Shown here piece by piece: positions 1-9,900 of a stretch of 64,000 bases of DNA (the first letter of the stretch is position 1; each line of letters begins with the position of its first letter). A program made the position numbers and the translations under genes. The DNA comes from Flavobacterium sp. 245 (lineage in GTDB: Bacteria; Bacteroidota; Bacteroidia; Flavobacteriales; Flavobacteriaceae): contig NZ_SNXB01000008.1 of the NCBI RefSeq assembly GCF_004362055.1, positions 1 to 64,000 of the forward strand. Reading direction: 5' to 3'. The notes under the pieces are model-generated. The model did no database searches, was not told the origin of the DNA, and was given only the letters and a program-made list of their open reading frames with translations.

Positions 1-2367
1 TACGGCGGAACACCGGCAACAACAATCGGAAGCACGACTGATGCAAGCGGTGGCGATGCGCCTATAACGTATTCATGGAGATCTTCTGCCGACGGTTATA
101 CAGCTGACGTAGCAGGCGCTACACTTTCAACTTATACACCTCCGGCAGGACTTACTGCAACGACAAGCTACAGGCGTTATGCAAAAGATGGATCGTGCAG
201 TACTACTGCAGCAGTTTCAATAGGCTCTTGGACAGTAACTGTAAACCCACTCCCAACCGTAAACCCAATCACAGGAGGAGCAACCTCAACTTGTGTTGGT
301 TCATTAACTCCAGCCTTTACAAATACAACGCCTGGAGGAACATGGTCTATTGTAGATGGGACCGGTTCAGCAACTGTAAATGCAGGAGTTGTAACAGGAG
401 TTACAGCAGGAAATGTAACAGTTGTGTATGCCGTGACAAGCGGAAGCTGTTCAAGCACTGCAACAATTCCTTTAATAATTAATCCAAATCATCCCGCACC
501 AACTGCTGCAACACCATCACGACCAACTTGTTCTGCAGGAGCAAGTGTCGAATTAAGTGGTTTACCAGCTTCAGGAAATTTATTACAAAATGATGGTACA
601 ACAATAACAACAATTGCTTTCACATCAAGTACACATACTGTTACAGGATTAGTTCCAGGTACTTATAGATTTGCGGTTGATAACGGTTGCACGATAACAT
701 ACTCAGCACCAGTTGTAGTAGTAGCAAATACTTATAGTGGTGGCACATGGACATATGGTGCTCCAACTTCAGATGACTATATTGATTTTGCAAGTGACTA
801 CACTGTAGCTGCAGATGTAACGTACTGCTCTGTTAGAGTAAGCAATAATGCAATTGTAACAGTAGATGGTAAAAAAACATTAACCGTTACAAATGGAGTA
901 CATGTTGTTGCTGGAAGTCAATTAATTTTTGAGGACAGCTCAAGTTTAATGCAGACTACTACAAACAAAACGATTAATACAGGAACTATTAAATATAAAC
1001 GTAAAAGCACCAAAATACGTCAGGCCGATTATGTGTATTGGTCAACACCAGTTTATAATATGACTTTGGGAGCTGTTTCACCATTAACAGATCCTACAAA
1101 AATGTATGCTCATAATGGTTCTGGATGGATTTATAAACCAGGAAGTACTATTATGGTTGAGGGTAAAGGTTATATCATTCGTGGCCCGGAAGGAACTTCA
1201 AATACGGTACGAAATGATTTTGAGGCAACTTTTACAGGAACTCCTATAAATGGTAGTATTACAAGTGAGGTAATGACTGGTAATAAATTTTATTTAATTG
1301 GAAACCCTTATCCTTCAGCTTTATCTGCTGATGAACTTATAAGCAACAATTCAAATTTAACAGGAACACTATACTTTTGGACTCATAATGTTCCAGTAGT
1401 TTTAGGCGGTGCTTATCAGTATGGAGCAGATGATTATGCTGTTTATAATTTGAGCGGTGGTACAGGAGTTGGAACACCGGCAGGATCTGGAACTATTCCT
1501 AGTTCAGGAAACAACAATAGCGCGCCTACTGGTTTTATTGGAGCTGGACAAGGTTTCTTTGCTGGAATTAAGACTACAGGTACTATAAGTTTTACAAATG
1601 ATATGCGAACTGGAGGTTTAGATATAAATGGACTACCACTAAACGGTCAATTCTACAAACCTGGGAAAAATTCGAAAGGAACATTGTTAGAGAAACACCG
1701 CATTTGGCTGAATATGACGAATACGGAAGGAGCTTTCAAACAACTTCTTGTGGCATATGTACAAGGAGCAAGCAATGCTTATGACGATCGATACGATGGA
1801 GAAAGTTTTGATGCTAATAAATATGTAGACTTTTATAGTATTAATGAAAATACCAAATTAGCAATTCAAGGACGTGGTTTGCCTTTTGCAGATACTGATA
1901 CAGTTCCGTTAGGTTATCGTTCTGCAATTGCTGGAGATTTTACAATTTCGATCAATAATGTTGATGGTAATATGACGACTCAAAAAATTTATATTGAGGA
2001 TAAATCTACTGGTAAGATTCATGATTTAACAGAAAGCAATTATACGTTTACTACAGCAATTGGAACTTTTACAGATCGTTTGGTTTTAAGATATACGAAT
2101 AAATCTTTGGGAACAGGCGACTTCGAAAATATTGAAAAAGGTATTACGGTTTCAGTAAAAGATAAAGCGGTGAAAGTGGTTTCTTCAAACGAAGCCATCC
2201 AAGATGTTACGATTTTTGATGTCGCTGGAAAATTGCTTTATACTAAAAAGAAAGCAGGAACATCAGAATTGGTGATCTCAAATCTACAATCAAGCAATCA
2301 AGTTTTATTAGTTGATATAACGCTTGAAAACGGATATAAAACAACAAGAAAAATTATTTTTCAATAA
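1..2367 (+). CDS. T9SS type C cargo protein with Ig-like repeats (5' partial)
   Basis: The reading frame is open from base 1, so the start lies outside the window; 788 codons are present. The first 240 or so residues are Thr/Gly/Ser-rich Ig-like repeats, including paired Cys and proline-rich linkers (VNPLPTVNPITGG). From about base 728 the protein enters the module shared with the next three genes (TW-x-YG start, then IRQADYVYWSTPV, KGYIIRGPE, GNPYPSAL, TLYFWTHN, GAGQGFFAG). It ends in a conserved tail (IFDVAGKLLY, SNQVLL, IIF) that matches the ChiA-like T9SS type C sorting domain. The likely role is a large cell-surface or released protein delivered through the outer membrane by T9SS. The ligand is unknown. 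Identification as a T9SS cargo is firm; function is open. Confidence 0.85.
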   Translation, partial: YGGTPATTIGSTTDASGGDAPITYSWRSSADGYTADVAGATLSTYTPPAGLTATTSYRRYAKDGSCSTTAAVSIGSWTVTVNPLPTVNPITGGATSTCVGSLTPAFTNTTPGGTWSIVDGTGSATVNAGVVTGVTAGNVTVVYAVTSGSCSSTATIPLIINPNHPAPTAATPSRPTCSAGASVELSGLPASGNLLQNDGTTITTIAFTSSTHTVTGLVPGTYRFAVDNGCTITYSAPVVVVANTYSGGTWTYGAPTSDDYIDFASDYTVAADVTYCSVRVSNNAIVTVDGKKTLTVTNGVHVVAGSQLIFEDSSSLMQTTTNKTINTGTIKYKRKSTKIRQADYVYWSTPVYNMTLGAVSPLTDPTKMYAHNGSGWIYKPGSTIMVEGKGYIIRGPEGTSNTVRNDFEATFTGTPINGSITSEVMTGNKFYLIGNPYPSALSADELISNNSNLTGTLYFWTHNVPVVLGGAYQYGADDYAVYNLSGGTGVGTPAGSGTIPSSGNNNSAPTGFIGAGQGFFAGIKTTGTISFTNDMRTGGLDINGLPLNGQFYKPGKNSKGTLLEKHRIWLNMTNTEGAFKQLLVAYVQGASNAYDDRYDGESFDANKYVDFYSINENTKLAIQGRGLPFADTDTVPLGYRSAIAGDFTISINNVDGNMTTQKIYIEDKSTGKIHDLTESNYTFTTAIGTFTDRLVLRYTNKSLGTGDFENIEKGITVSVKDKAVKVVSSNEAIQDVTIFDVAGKLLYTKKKAGTSELVISNLQSSNQVLLVDITLENGYKTTRKIIFQ

Positions 2368-2390
2368 ATAAAAAATAGCTTTAATGCAAA

Positions 2391-2425
2391 AAAGCCATTT
2401 CTCAATCAGAGAAATGGCTTTTTTT
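2391..2425 (+). terminator. Rho-independent terminator after first T9SS cargo gene
   Basis: A perfect 13-bp stem (AAAGCCATTTCTC with its complement) with a 5-nt loop is followed by a run of T, 24 nt after the stop codon. Confidence 0.85.
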
Positions 2426-2521
2426 ATTGGCCTATAAATATCACTAAAAGTGGGTATTGTACAAATATAATCGAGTTCTTAAATTTCAGAAAATTCGCAT
2501 ATTATTAATTAATCTGATTTT

Positions 2522-5500
2522 TTGGCTTTGATTAGAAAATTACTTTACGCAGTCACTCTGACTGTATTTTTGGGAAATTTTGAATTTTATGGACAACAAG
2601 GGAAAGTTGATGTCACTTTTAATACCCTCGACGATGGTTCAATTGGAGATGGATTTGATAATTCTGTTCAGACTTTATCTTTGCAATCCGATCAAAATCT
2701 CATAGTTGGCGGTGAATATTTAAACCTTAACGGAATTCCATCTCCTTATTTGACCCGCTTAACGCCAGATGGTACTATAGATGAAAATTTTAATACAGGA
2801 AGTGGTTTCAATGGAAAAATTTATGCATCATATATACAGCCCGATGGCAAAATACTTGTAGGTGGTAGTTTTACCTCATACAACGGGATAAATGCAGGAA
2901 GACTCATTCGTTTAAATCCAAACGGCAGTATTGATACCTCATTTAATACTTCAATTGGAGCAACCACAGGAATAATCTATGATATTGCAATTCAGTCTGA
3001 TGGAAAAATAATCATTGGCGGCAGTTTTACAAAATACAATAATAGCACAGCAAATTATGTAGCCCGAATTTTGACGAACGGATCTTTAGATGCTTCTTTT
3101 GTAGGTTCGGGGGCATCGACTATAAAAAATGTCAAAGTTTTGAATAATGACAAAATACTGCTGTCAGGAAACTTTACTGTTTTTAATGGTACACAAATCA
3201 ATAGAATTCTTCGTTTAAATAATGATGGGCGAATTGATTTAACTTTTAATGTAGGAGAAGGTTTTGATAGTGAGGTCAGCACGATGACAGTGCAGTCAGA
3301 CGGCAAAATTCTTCTAGGAGGAAAGTTTACTAGTTATAATGGCATCACAGCAAACAGAATTATTAGAATAATGCAAGACGGAAGTGTAGACACTTCTTTT
3401 TTTGTGGGTTCGGGTTTTAATTCTGGAGCTGTTTTAGCTTTTAAAACAGATTCCTTTGGGAATATAATGGTTGGCGGATCTTTTACAGGAAATTATAATG
3501 GAACCAGCGTTAATCGTGTTTGTTTATTAGACAGTTTCGGTCTTTTAAAAAACGATATTGATTTTGGATCGGGCCCGGCAACAGCTTCTGTTTTTGCATT
3601 AGAAACTGATGCTGAAGGAGCGTGGTATATTGGAGGTTCATTTTTGGTTTTTGACGGTTTAAACCAAGGAAGATTGGCTAAGATTAATTCAGATGGTGAA
3701 TACGATACAGGATATTTGGCATCGGGAATTGGGCTTGATAATTCGGTTTATAAAATTTTGTCTTTGGAAGAAGGAAAATCAATGGTATTTGGCAATTTTA
3801 AAAAGTTTAATGGTGCTAGTGTTTCCAGAATTGCTAAGCTTTTGGAAGATGGTTCTTCTGATCCTGATTTTAATTTTGGACAAGTCGGTGCTAATAATTT
3901 AATTAAAGCAGCGGTTTTGCAGCCAGATGGAAAAATTGTTATAGGCGGAAATTTTACAAAGTACAATGAAACAATGATCAATCGAATAGTACGGATTTTA
4001 CCAAACGGAGCAGTTGACCCCTCTTTTAATGTGACTTCTGGCTGTAATAGCCAAGTTTATGCAATGGCAATACAACCTGATGAAAAAATTATTGTTGCGG
4101 GTGGCTTTACTAAATATAATGATGTAAGTGCTGGCCGAATTGTACGGCTTATGCCTAATGGTTTGAGAGATACTAGTTTTAATTCTGGTGTTGGTGCCGA
4201 TGCCATTATTGAAGCAATTTTATTGCAGCCTGACGGAAAAATTCTGGTTGCGGGACGATTTACTGCTTTTGATGGAATTCCTTTTCTCCGTTTAGTACGC
4301 TTAAATGCAAACGGAAGTATTGATCCAACATTTGCGATTGGAACTGGATTTAATAAAAACATATATGCATTGGCATTGCAGTCTGATCAAAAAATAATTG
4401 TTGGTGGCTCTTTTACCACTTTTAATGATGGAGCCCAGAAAAGAATTTTACGATTAAATGCAAACGGAAGTTTAGATGCCACATTTGAGTCAGGTTCTGG
4501 TTTTAGTAAAGGAGATGTGCGAAGTATTTTAATACAGGCAGATGATCGTATTTTAGCGGGCGGCACTTTTTCAGGAAGTTATAAAACTACTCCATCGTTG
4601 CGATTGATACGATTATTAAAAACAGGAAGTATTGATATGTCTTTTGATGCTCAGCTAAACAACAAATTATTTGCAATGAGTTTTTCGTCAGATTTTAAAC
4701 TCTTGATTGGAGGAGATTTTAATTCGGTTTCTGGGATTTCTAAACACAGAATTGCCAGATTGAAACTTTGTTTAGAATCAACAATGTGGAATGGAAATTC
4801 TTGGTCAAATGGTTTTCCGTCAGGCGGAAAAGAATTATTTTTTAAAGAAGATTATCCAGAATTAACAACAGCTAATGTTTGCAGTTGTACTATTGATGTG
4901 GGCAAGAAAGTTACTTTATTGAGCGGAAATACACTGGGAATTGAGTTTTCATATTCTGGCTTAGGAACTTTAATTTTAGAAGATTCAGCAAATTTATATC
5001 AATCAGATGATGATATCATCAATACAGGAATTATTCATTTACAACGAAATTCATCACCTATTTTAAAATCAGATTATACGTATTGGTCTTCTCCTGTAAA
5101 GACTCAAAAATTGGTTGATGTTTCGCCTTCCTCAACCAAATATTATTCTTACGATCCTGTGGTACGGGTTTGGAATCAAGAAAATGGAACAAATATAATG
5201 TCACTTGGCAAGGGATATATTATTCAAGGACCAAAAGATTTCTCGGCAAATGTTCCAGCAAGTTATCAGGCAACTTTTAAAGGAATTCCGAATAATGGAA
5301 AAGTGAATGTTAATTTAAAGATTGGAAATGTGATTTTCAATTTAATAGGAAATCCGTACCCATGTACACTTGATGCTGATATTTTTTTGAGAGAAAACGA
5401 ATCAAAAATAAAAGGGACCTTGTACTTCTGGACGCATAATACTCCTATTTCTAATAACAAATATTCATCTGATGATTATGCTGTTTACAATTTACTTGGT

Positions 5501-6373
5501 GGCGTTGGTACTCGAGGAAGTCTGGCTAATGGTGTAAACGAAAGTGTTCCTGATAAGACAATAGCGTCAGGACAAGCTTTTTTTGTTGGATGCAAAAATG
5601 CGGGTATGATTGAGTTTAATGACAAGATGAGAATGCAGCAAAGAAATTCTACCTTTTTCAAACCTAATAAAAACGGTAAAATTCAAAAAAATGAAATTGA
5701 AAAGCAAAGAATATGGCTGAACCTAACGAATGAAGAGGGTGTCTTTAAGCAAATATTAGTTGGATATATAGCTGGCGCTTCAAATTCATATGATGAGAAT
5801 TATGATGCAGAATCTTTTAATGGCAATGAGTTTGCGAATTTTTATAGTCTTGCAGAAAATAAAAATTTGGTTATTCAGGGCAGAGCTTTTCCTTTCGATA
5901 AAACCGATTCTGTCCCGCTAGGTTATACAACCTCGATTAGCGGAGAATTTAATGTAAGCATTGACCATATCGACAGCCAATTTTCAGATTCAAATATCTA
6001 TATACTCGATAAGGAAAAAGAAATATTGTATAACTTAAAAGAGGGTCCTTATAAATTTAAAACGGAGAAAGGAACTTTTGATAATAGGTTTGAATTGAAA
6101 TATTTGGACAAGGAATTGAATTTTGATGAATTTGAAAATAATTCGAATGCTGTTTTTGTTTATATAAAAGACAAACTTATTCATATTGAAGCTCCGCAGA
6201 AATTTATTAAAGAAGCAACAGTTTTTGATCTTACAGGAAAAATTCTTTATAAAAGAACTAAAATAAATGCGTTTAATTTTTCTATTCCGAATCTAAATTC
6301 AAGAAATCAAGTTTTACTAGTAAAAGTTACTTTAGAAAATGATTTTTCAGTCGCTAAAAAAGTGGTTTTTTAA
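2522..6373 (+). CDS. Delta-60 repeat beta-propeller protein with T9SS type C sorting signal
   Basis: This 1283-residue exported protein starts at TTG 2522 (or TTG 2528); no ATG lies near the signal peptide, whose hydrophobic core is LLYAVTLTVFLGNF. Residues of about 27-750 are some fourteen delta-60 repeats, each carrying a copy of QPDGKILVGGSFT, a beta-propeller fold. Residues of about 753-1283 are the module shared with genes at 1, 6981 and 12808, with SDYTYWSSPV, KGYIIQGPK and NPYPCTL, ending in the type C sorting tail (ATVFDLTGKILY, VVF). The protein is probably displayed on the surface or secreted by T9SS. Its module is the most diverged of the four. The ligand or substrate cannot be inferred; no enzyme motif is visible. 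Confidence 0.85.
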   Translation: MALIRKLLYAVTLTVFLGNFEFYGQQGKVDVTFNTLDDGSIGDGFDNSVQTLSLQSDQNLIVGGEYLNLNGIPSPYLTRLTPDGTIDENFNTGSGFNGKIYASYIQPDGKILVGGSFTSYNGINAGRLIRLNPNGSIDTSFNTSIGATTGIIYDIAIQSDGKIIIGGSFTKYNNSTANYVARILTNGSLDASFVGSGASTIKNVKVLNNDKILLSGNFTVFNGTQINRILRLNNDGRIDLTFNVGEGFDSEVSTMTVQSDGKILLGGKFTSYNGITANRIIRIMQDGSVDTSFFVGSGFNSGAVLAFKTDSFGNIMVGGSFTGNYNGTSVNRVCLLDSFGLLKNDIDFGSGPATASVFALETDAEGAWYIGGSFLVFDGLNQGRLAKINSDGEYDTGYLASGIGLDNSVYKILSLEEGKSMVFGNFKKFNGASVSRIAKLLEDGSSDPDFNFGQVGANNLIKAAVLQPDGKIVIGGNFTKYNETMINRIVRILPNGAVDPSFNVTSGCNSQVYAMAIQPDEKIIVAGGFTKYNDVSAGRIVRLMPNGLRDTSFNSGVGADAIIEAILLQPDGKILVAGRFTAFDGIPFLRLVRLNANGSIDPTFAIGTGFNKNIYALALQSDQKIIVGGSFTTFNDGAQKRILRLNANGSLDATFESGSGFSKGDVRSILIQADDRILAGGTFSGSYKTTPSLRLIRLLKTGSIDMSFDAQLNNKLFAMSFSSDFKLLIGGDFNSVSGISKHRIARLKLCLESTMWNGNSWSNGFPSGGKELFFKEDYPELTTANVCSCTIDVGKKVTLLSGNTLGIEFSYSGLGTLILEDSANLYQSDDDIINTGIIHLQRNSSPILKSDYTYWSSPVKTQKLVDVSPSSTKYYSYDPVVRVWNQENGTNIMSLGKGYIIQGPKDFSANVPASYQATFKGIPNNGKVNVNLKIGNVIFNLIGNPYPCTLDADIFLRENESKIKGTLYFWTHNTPISNNKYSSDDYAVYNLLGGVGTRGSLANGVNESVPDKTIASGQAFFVGCKNAGMIEFNDKMRMQQRNSTFFKPNKNGKIQKNEIEKQRIWLNLTNEEGVFKQILVGYIAGASNSYDENYDAESFNGNEFANFYSLAENKNLVIQGRAFPFDKTDSVPLGYTTSISGEFNVSIDHIDSQFSDSNIYILDKEKEILYNLKEGPYKFKTEKGTFDNRFELKYLDKELNFDEFENNSNAVFVYIKDKLIHIEAPQKFIKEATVFDLTGKILYKRTKINAFNFSIPNLNSRNQVLLVKVTLENDFSVAKKVVF

Positions 6374-6394
6374 ATAGTTTTTTTATTAAAAAAT

Positions 6395-6429
6395 GATCTG
6401 TTTGTTTCTTCTCAAACAGATTTTTTTTT
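6395..6429 (+). terminator. Rho-independent terminator after delta-60 gene
   Basis: A 9-bp stem ATCTGTTTG/CAAACAGAT with an 8-nt loop is followed by nine T, 22 nt after the stop codon. Confidence 0.85.
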
Positions 6430-6980
6430 GCACTTTTTTTGCAGAATTTGAGTTGGCTAGACGTTTTTTTTGATGATTTTTTTTAAATCATCTCTGATTT
6501 TTAAAATTGTCAGGAAGATTCAAAAAAAACAACTTTTACTTATTCAGATGATTTGTAAAATTTAAAAGACCAGTAACATAAAAAAAAACAATTTGAGAGA
6601 AATTACTTAAAAAGCAGCGAATTAAAAATAATTTAAAATTATAAACGCTTGTTTTTTAGATAGTTGTTAAAAATTTGTAAATTGTTTAAGCATGTTTTCA
6701 AACTATTTGTGCGACAATTCTATAGTTAATTTTTGCACTTTGAATTGAAAACAAACATTTAATTAAAATTGCTTTTTACCGCCCCTCTTCTTCCTAAAAT
6801 TAAATACTGCATGTTGACATTTAAATACCAAATTTAGGGAATAGAATTACTTTACTACGATTATTTTTTTTACTATCCAGGCCTTGTTGCTAGAATTCCT
6901 TCTAGATGTGGTATTTAGAATTGCAGAATAAATTTTCAGTTAAATCTGAATTTAATTTTTGTTATTTAAAAAGCTACAGT
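6430..6980. other. AT-rich intergenic region, 551 nt
   Basis: No gene, RNA or long repeat was recognised. The stretch is very AT-rich with many homopolymer runs and a short palindrome near 6471-6491. It presumably holds the promoter for the 6981 gene, but no clean TAnnTTTG at a suitable distance could be assigned. Confidence 0.5.
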
Positions 6981-9900
6981 ATGAAAAAAACATTACTTAT
7001 TTTAGTATTAGTTTGCCTTCCTGTTTTTCTTTTGGCACAAACTACAGCAACATTTACATTAGGAGGTACACAAACATTTGTTAGCCCTGCAGGTGTCACA
7101 AATATCACCGTACAGGCATGGGGTGCCGGTGGTGCCGGCGGAAGTTCAACAAATCCGGGTTTTGGTGGTGCAAGAGGTGGATCTGGTGGAGGTGGTGGTG
7201 CTTTTGCTAGTACAGGTTTAACAATAACATCAGGAGAAACATTATCTGTTGTCGTTGGTATTGGCGGGAAAGGCGTTACGAGCGATAATGGAGGCGCAGG
7301 AGGATTTTCAGGAATAACTGGATATTCCATTTTAGCAGAAGGAGGAAAAGGAGGCTTATTAAATAATGGAAGTTTAGTTTTAGGTGGTGCAGCAGGCCTT
7401 GATGTAAATTCTACAGGAACAACCAGACTTTCGGGAAGTGCAGGAGGAAATGGAGAGTTCGGTTTTACAGATGATACAGGTTCAATTACTAGTTCTGGTG
7501 CTGGAGGAAATGGTGCAAATGGCGGTGGTCTTGGAGGAGTAGGCATTGGAACCGCTTTTACCTCTAGTGTTGGAAATGTTGGTGTAGCGCCTGGTGGAGG
7601 AGGAAGTGGCGGAAGATCTTCTTTTTTAGCTTCAGCCAGACGTGGCGGTGATGGTGGCGACGGAAAAGTAACTATTAGTTATAACTGTTATATATATAGT
7701 TTAACTAATACAACTGCAACAGCTGTAAATGTATGTTCAGGGACATCTTCTGAAATTACTTTGACAGGAAATTTGCCAATAGGACTTTATTCTGTTTCTT
7801 ATGAAATTCAAGGTACAGCGCAGACTCCAGCATCAATGAAAGTCACTACGGCAGGAACTGGAAGTTTTATTGCCACCGGTTTTACCACTGTAGGAACAAG
7901 AACAATAAAAATTACAGCTTTATCATCAGGATCAAGTGCTTTAGCCTCAGAAAATTGCAGTTCACCTATGATCCAAAATAATACAGCAACAGTTACAGTA
8001 AATTCATCTGGCACGGCTCCAGTTGCTACTGCAGGAAGTAATGCGACCTGTACACAAATTACGGCAAATTGGCAGGCAGTTGCAGGTGCAACTTATTATG
8101 AGTTGGATGTATCAACAGTAAGTGATTTTGCTTCATTTGTAAGTGGATATAATGCACTTAACGTGGGTAATGTGCTATCAAAAGCTATTATAGGCATAGA
8201 AGGTACTACATATTATTATAGAATTCGAGCATATAATGGAACTTGTATAAGTTCAAGCTCCAACATTATTACTTATGCAACATTGACTACTCCTGCAACT
8301 CCAACTACAAATGTGAGTACAACTATTACTTGTGCGCAATTTACAGCAAATTGGAATTCAGTTCCAGGTGCGACAAGTTATATAATTGATGTTTCAACGG
8401 TGAATACCTTTGCGACTTTTGTTGCCGGTTATAATGCTTTAAATGTTGGGAATGTTTTAACAAAAGATATAACGGGATTATCCCCTAGTACAAATTATTA
8501 TTACCGAGTTCGAGCAGTAAATAATTGTAGAGCTGGTGCTAATTCTTCTGTAAGAACTACTACGACGGTTTCAAACGTAGCTGGCATTCCGGCAGTATCT
8601 AATCCAGCAGCGGCGACAGGAAGGACATGTTCGCAATTTACTGCAAATTGGAGTAGTGCAGCAAGAGCAACAAGCTATAGTATTGAGGTTTCAACAGTTG
8701 GTGGAATGAATTTTGGAACCGGTATATTGGCTAATTATAATAATTTAAACGTTGGAAATGTTCTCTCTGTAAATATTATAGGCTTAACAGCTAACACACC
8801 TTATTATTATCGAGTAAAGTCTATTAATAGTTGTGGAACGACTGGTCCATCAGCAATACAATCTACTAGTACAACTACAGGAGGAACCGGTGCTCCGGCA
8901 GCTCCGATCGCGAGTGCAGGTACAGGACAAAATTGTTCACAAATTACTGCAAATTGGGCTTCTTCCCTAACTGCTACTAGTTATAGCATTGATGTTTCAA
9001 CACAGCCATTGGCTACATTTAATAGTGGAATATTGCCAGGATATAATAATTTGAACGTGGGTAATGTACTAACAAAAGATGTAACAGGCTTGACAGCAGG
9101 CACATCATATTATTATAGAGTTCGTGCAACAAATAATTGTGGAACAGGTTCGGATTCAGCAGTAATAACTTATGCGACGGTCGCAGTGCCAACTAAGCCA
9201 ACTATTACAGCAGATGGTGTTTTGACTATTTGTCAAACAGATGGTGTTAAACTTACATCCAGCTCTGCAACAGGAAATTTGTGGTCAACAGGCGAAGTTT
9301 CTCAGGAGATTTTTGTAACGGCATCTGGAAGTTATACAGTAAAAGTAACTGCTGCAGGTGGTTGCAGCAGTGTGACATCAGATCCGAAAGTGATTTCCAT
9401 TGAAGGATTGCCAACAGCAACAGCAGGCGGTTCTACAACAATATGTTCCAATGGTTCAGCTAAGGTAACGGGTGCATCAGCTTCAAATGGAACTATTAAA
9501 TGGACTTTTAGCGGTGGGTCGGGATCTCTTGATAGAGATGATATAGTTGATCCAACTTATACTCCCGTTCAGGGTGGTGTAGCTAGGACTGTTATTTTAA
9601 CAATGACAGTCACCAGCAATAACACTTGCGCACCTCAAATTGCTACGGCAACTTATACAATAAATATTCAAGCGGCCCCTACTGTTTCTATTACGGGTTC
9701 TAAAATTATTTGTTCCAATGGTGCTGCGACTGTTGGTGCAGGAGAAGCGAATGTAGCAAATGGTACTGTTTTATGGACGCATGATGGGTTAGGAACGCTT
9801 TCGAATAATACAACTTTAACGCCAACTTATACTGCCGCAGCGGGAGATGCCGGAAAACAAGTCACGCTGACTTTGACAGTTACAGCTTCACCACCGTGTG

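Noticed and set aside
6906..6980. Upstream ATG giving 25 extra residues on the giant surface protein
   Set aside because: The added part is polar and would bury the signal peptide. The internal ATG at 6981 gives a textbook signal sequence.
6974..7546. A 190-codon proline-rich open frame on the minus strand
   Set aside because: It is the complement of the Gly-rich domain of the plus-strand surface protein. GGN codons read in reverse give Pro-rich text. There is no promoter or start context.
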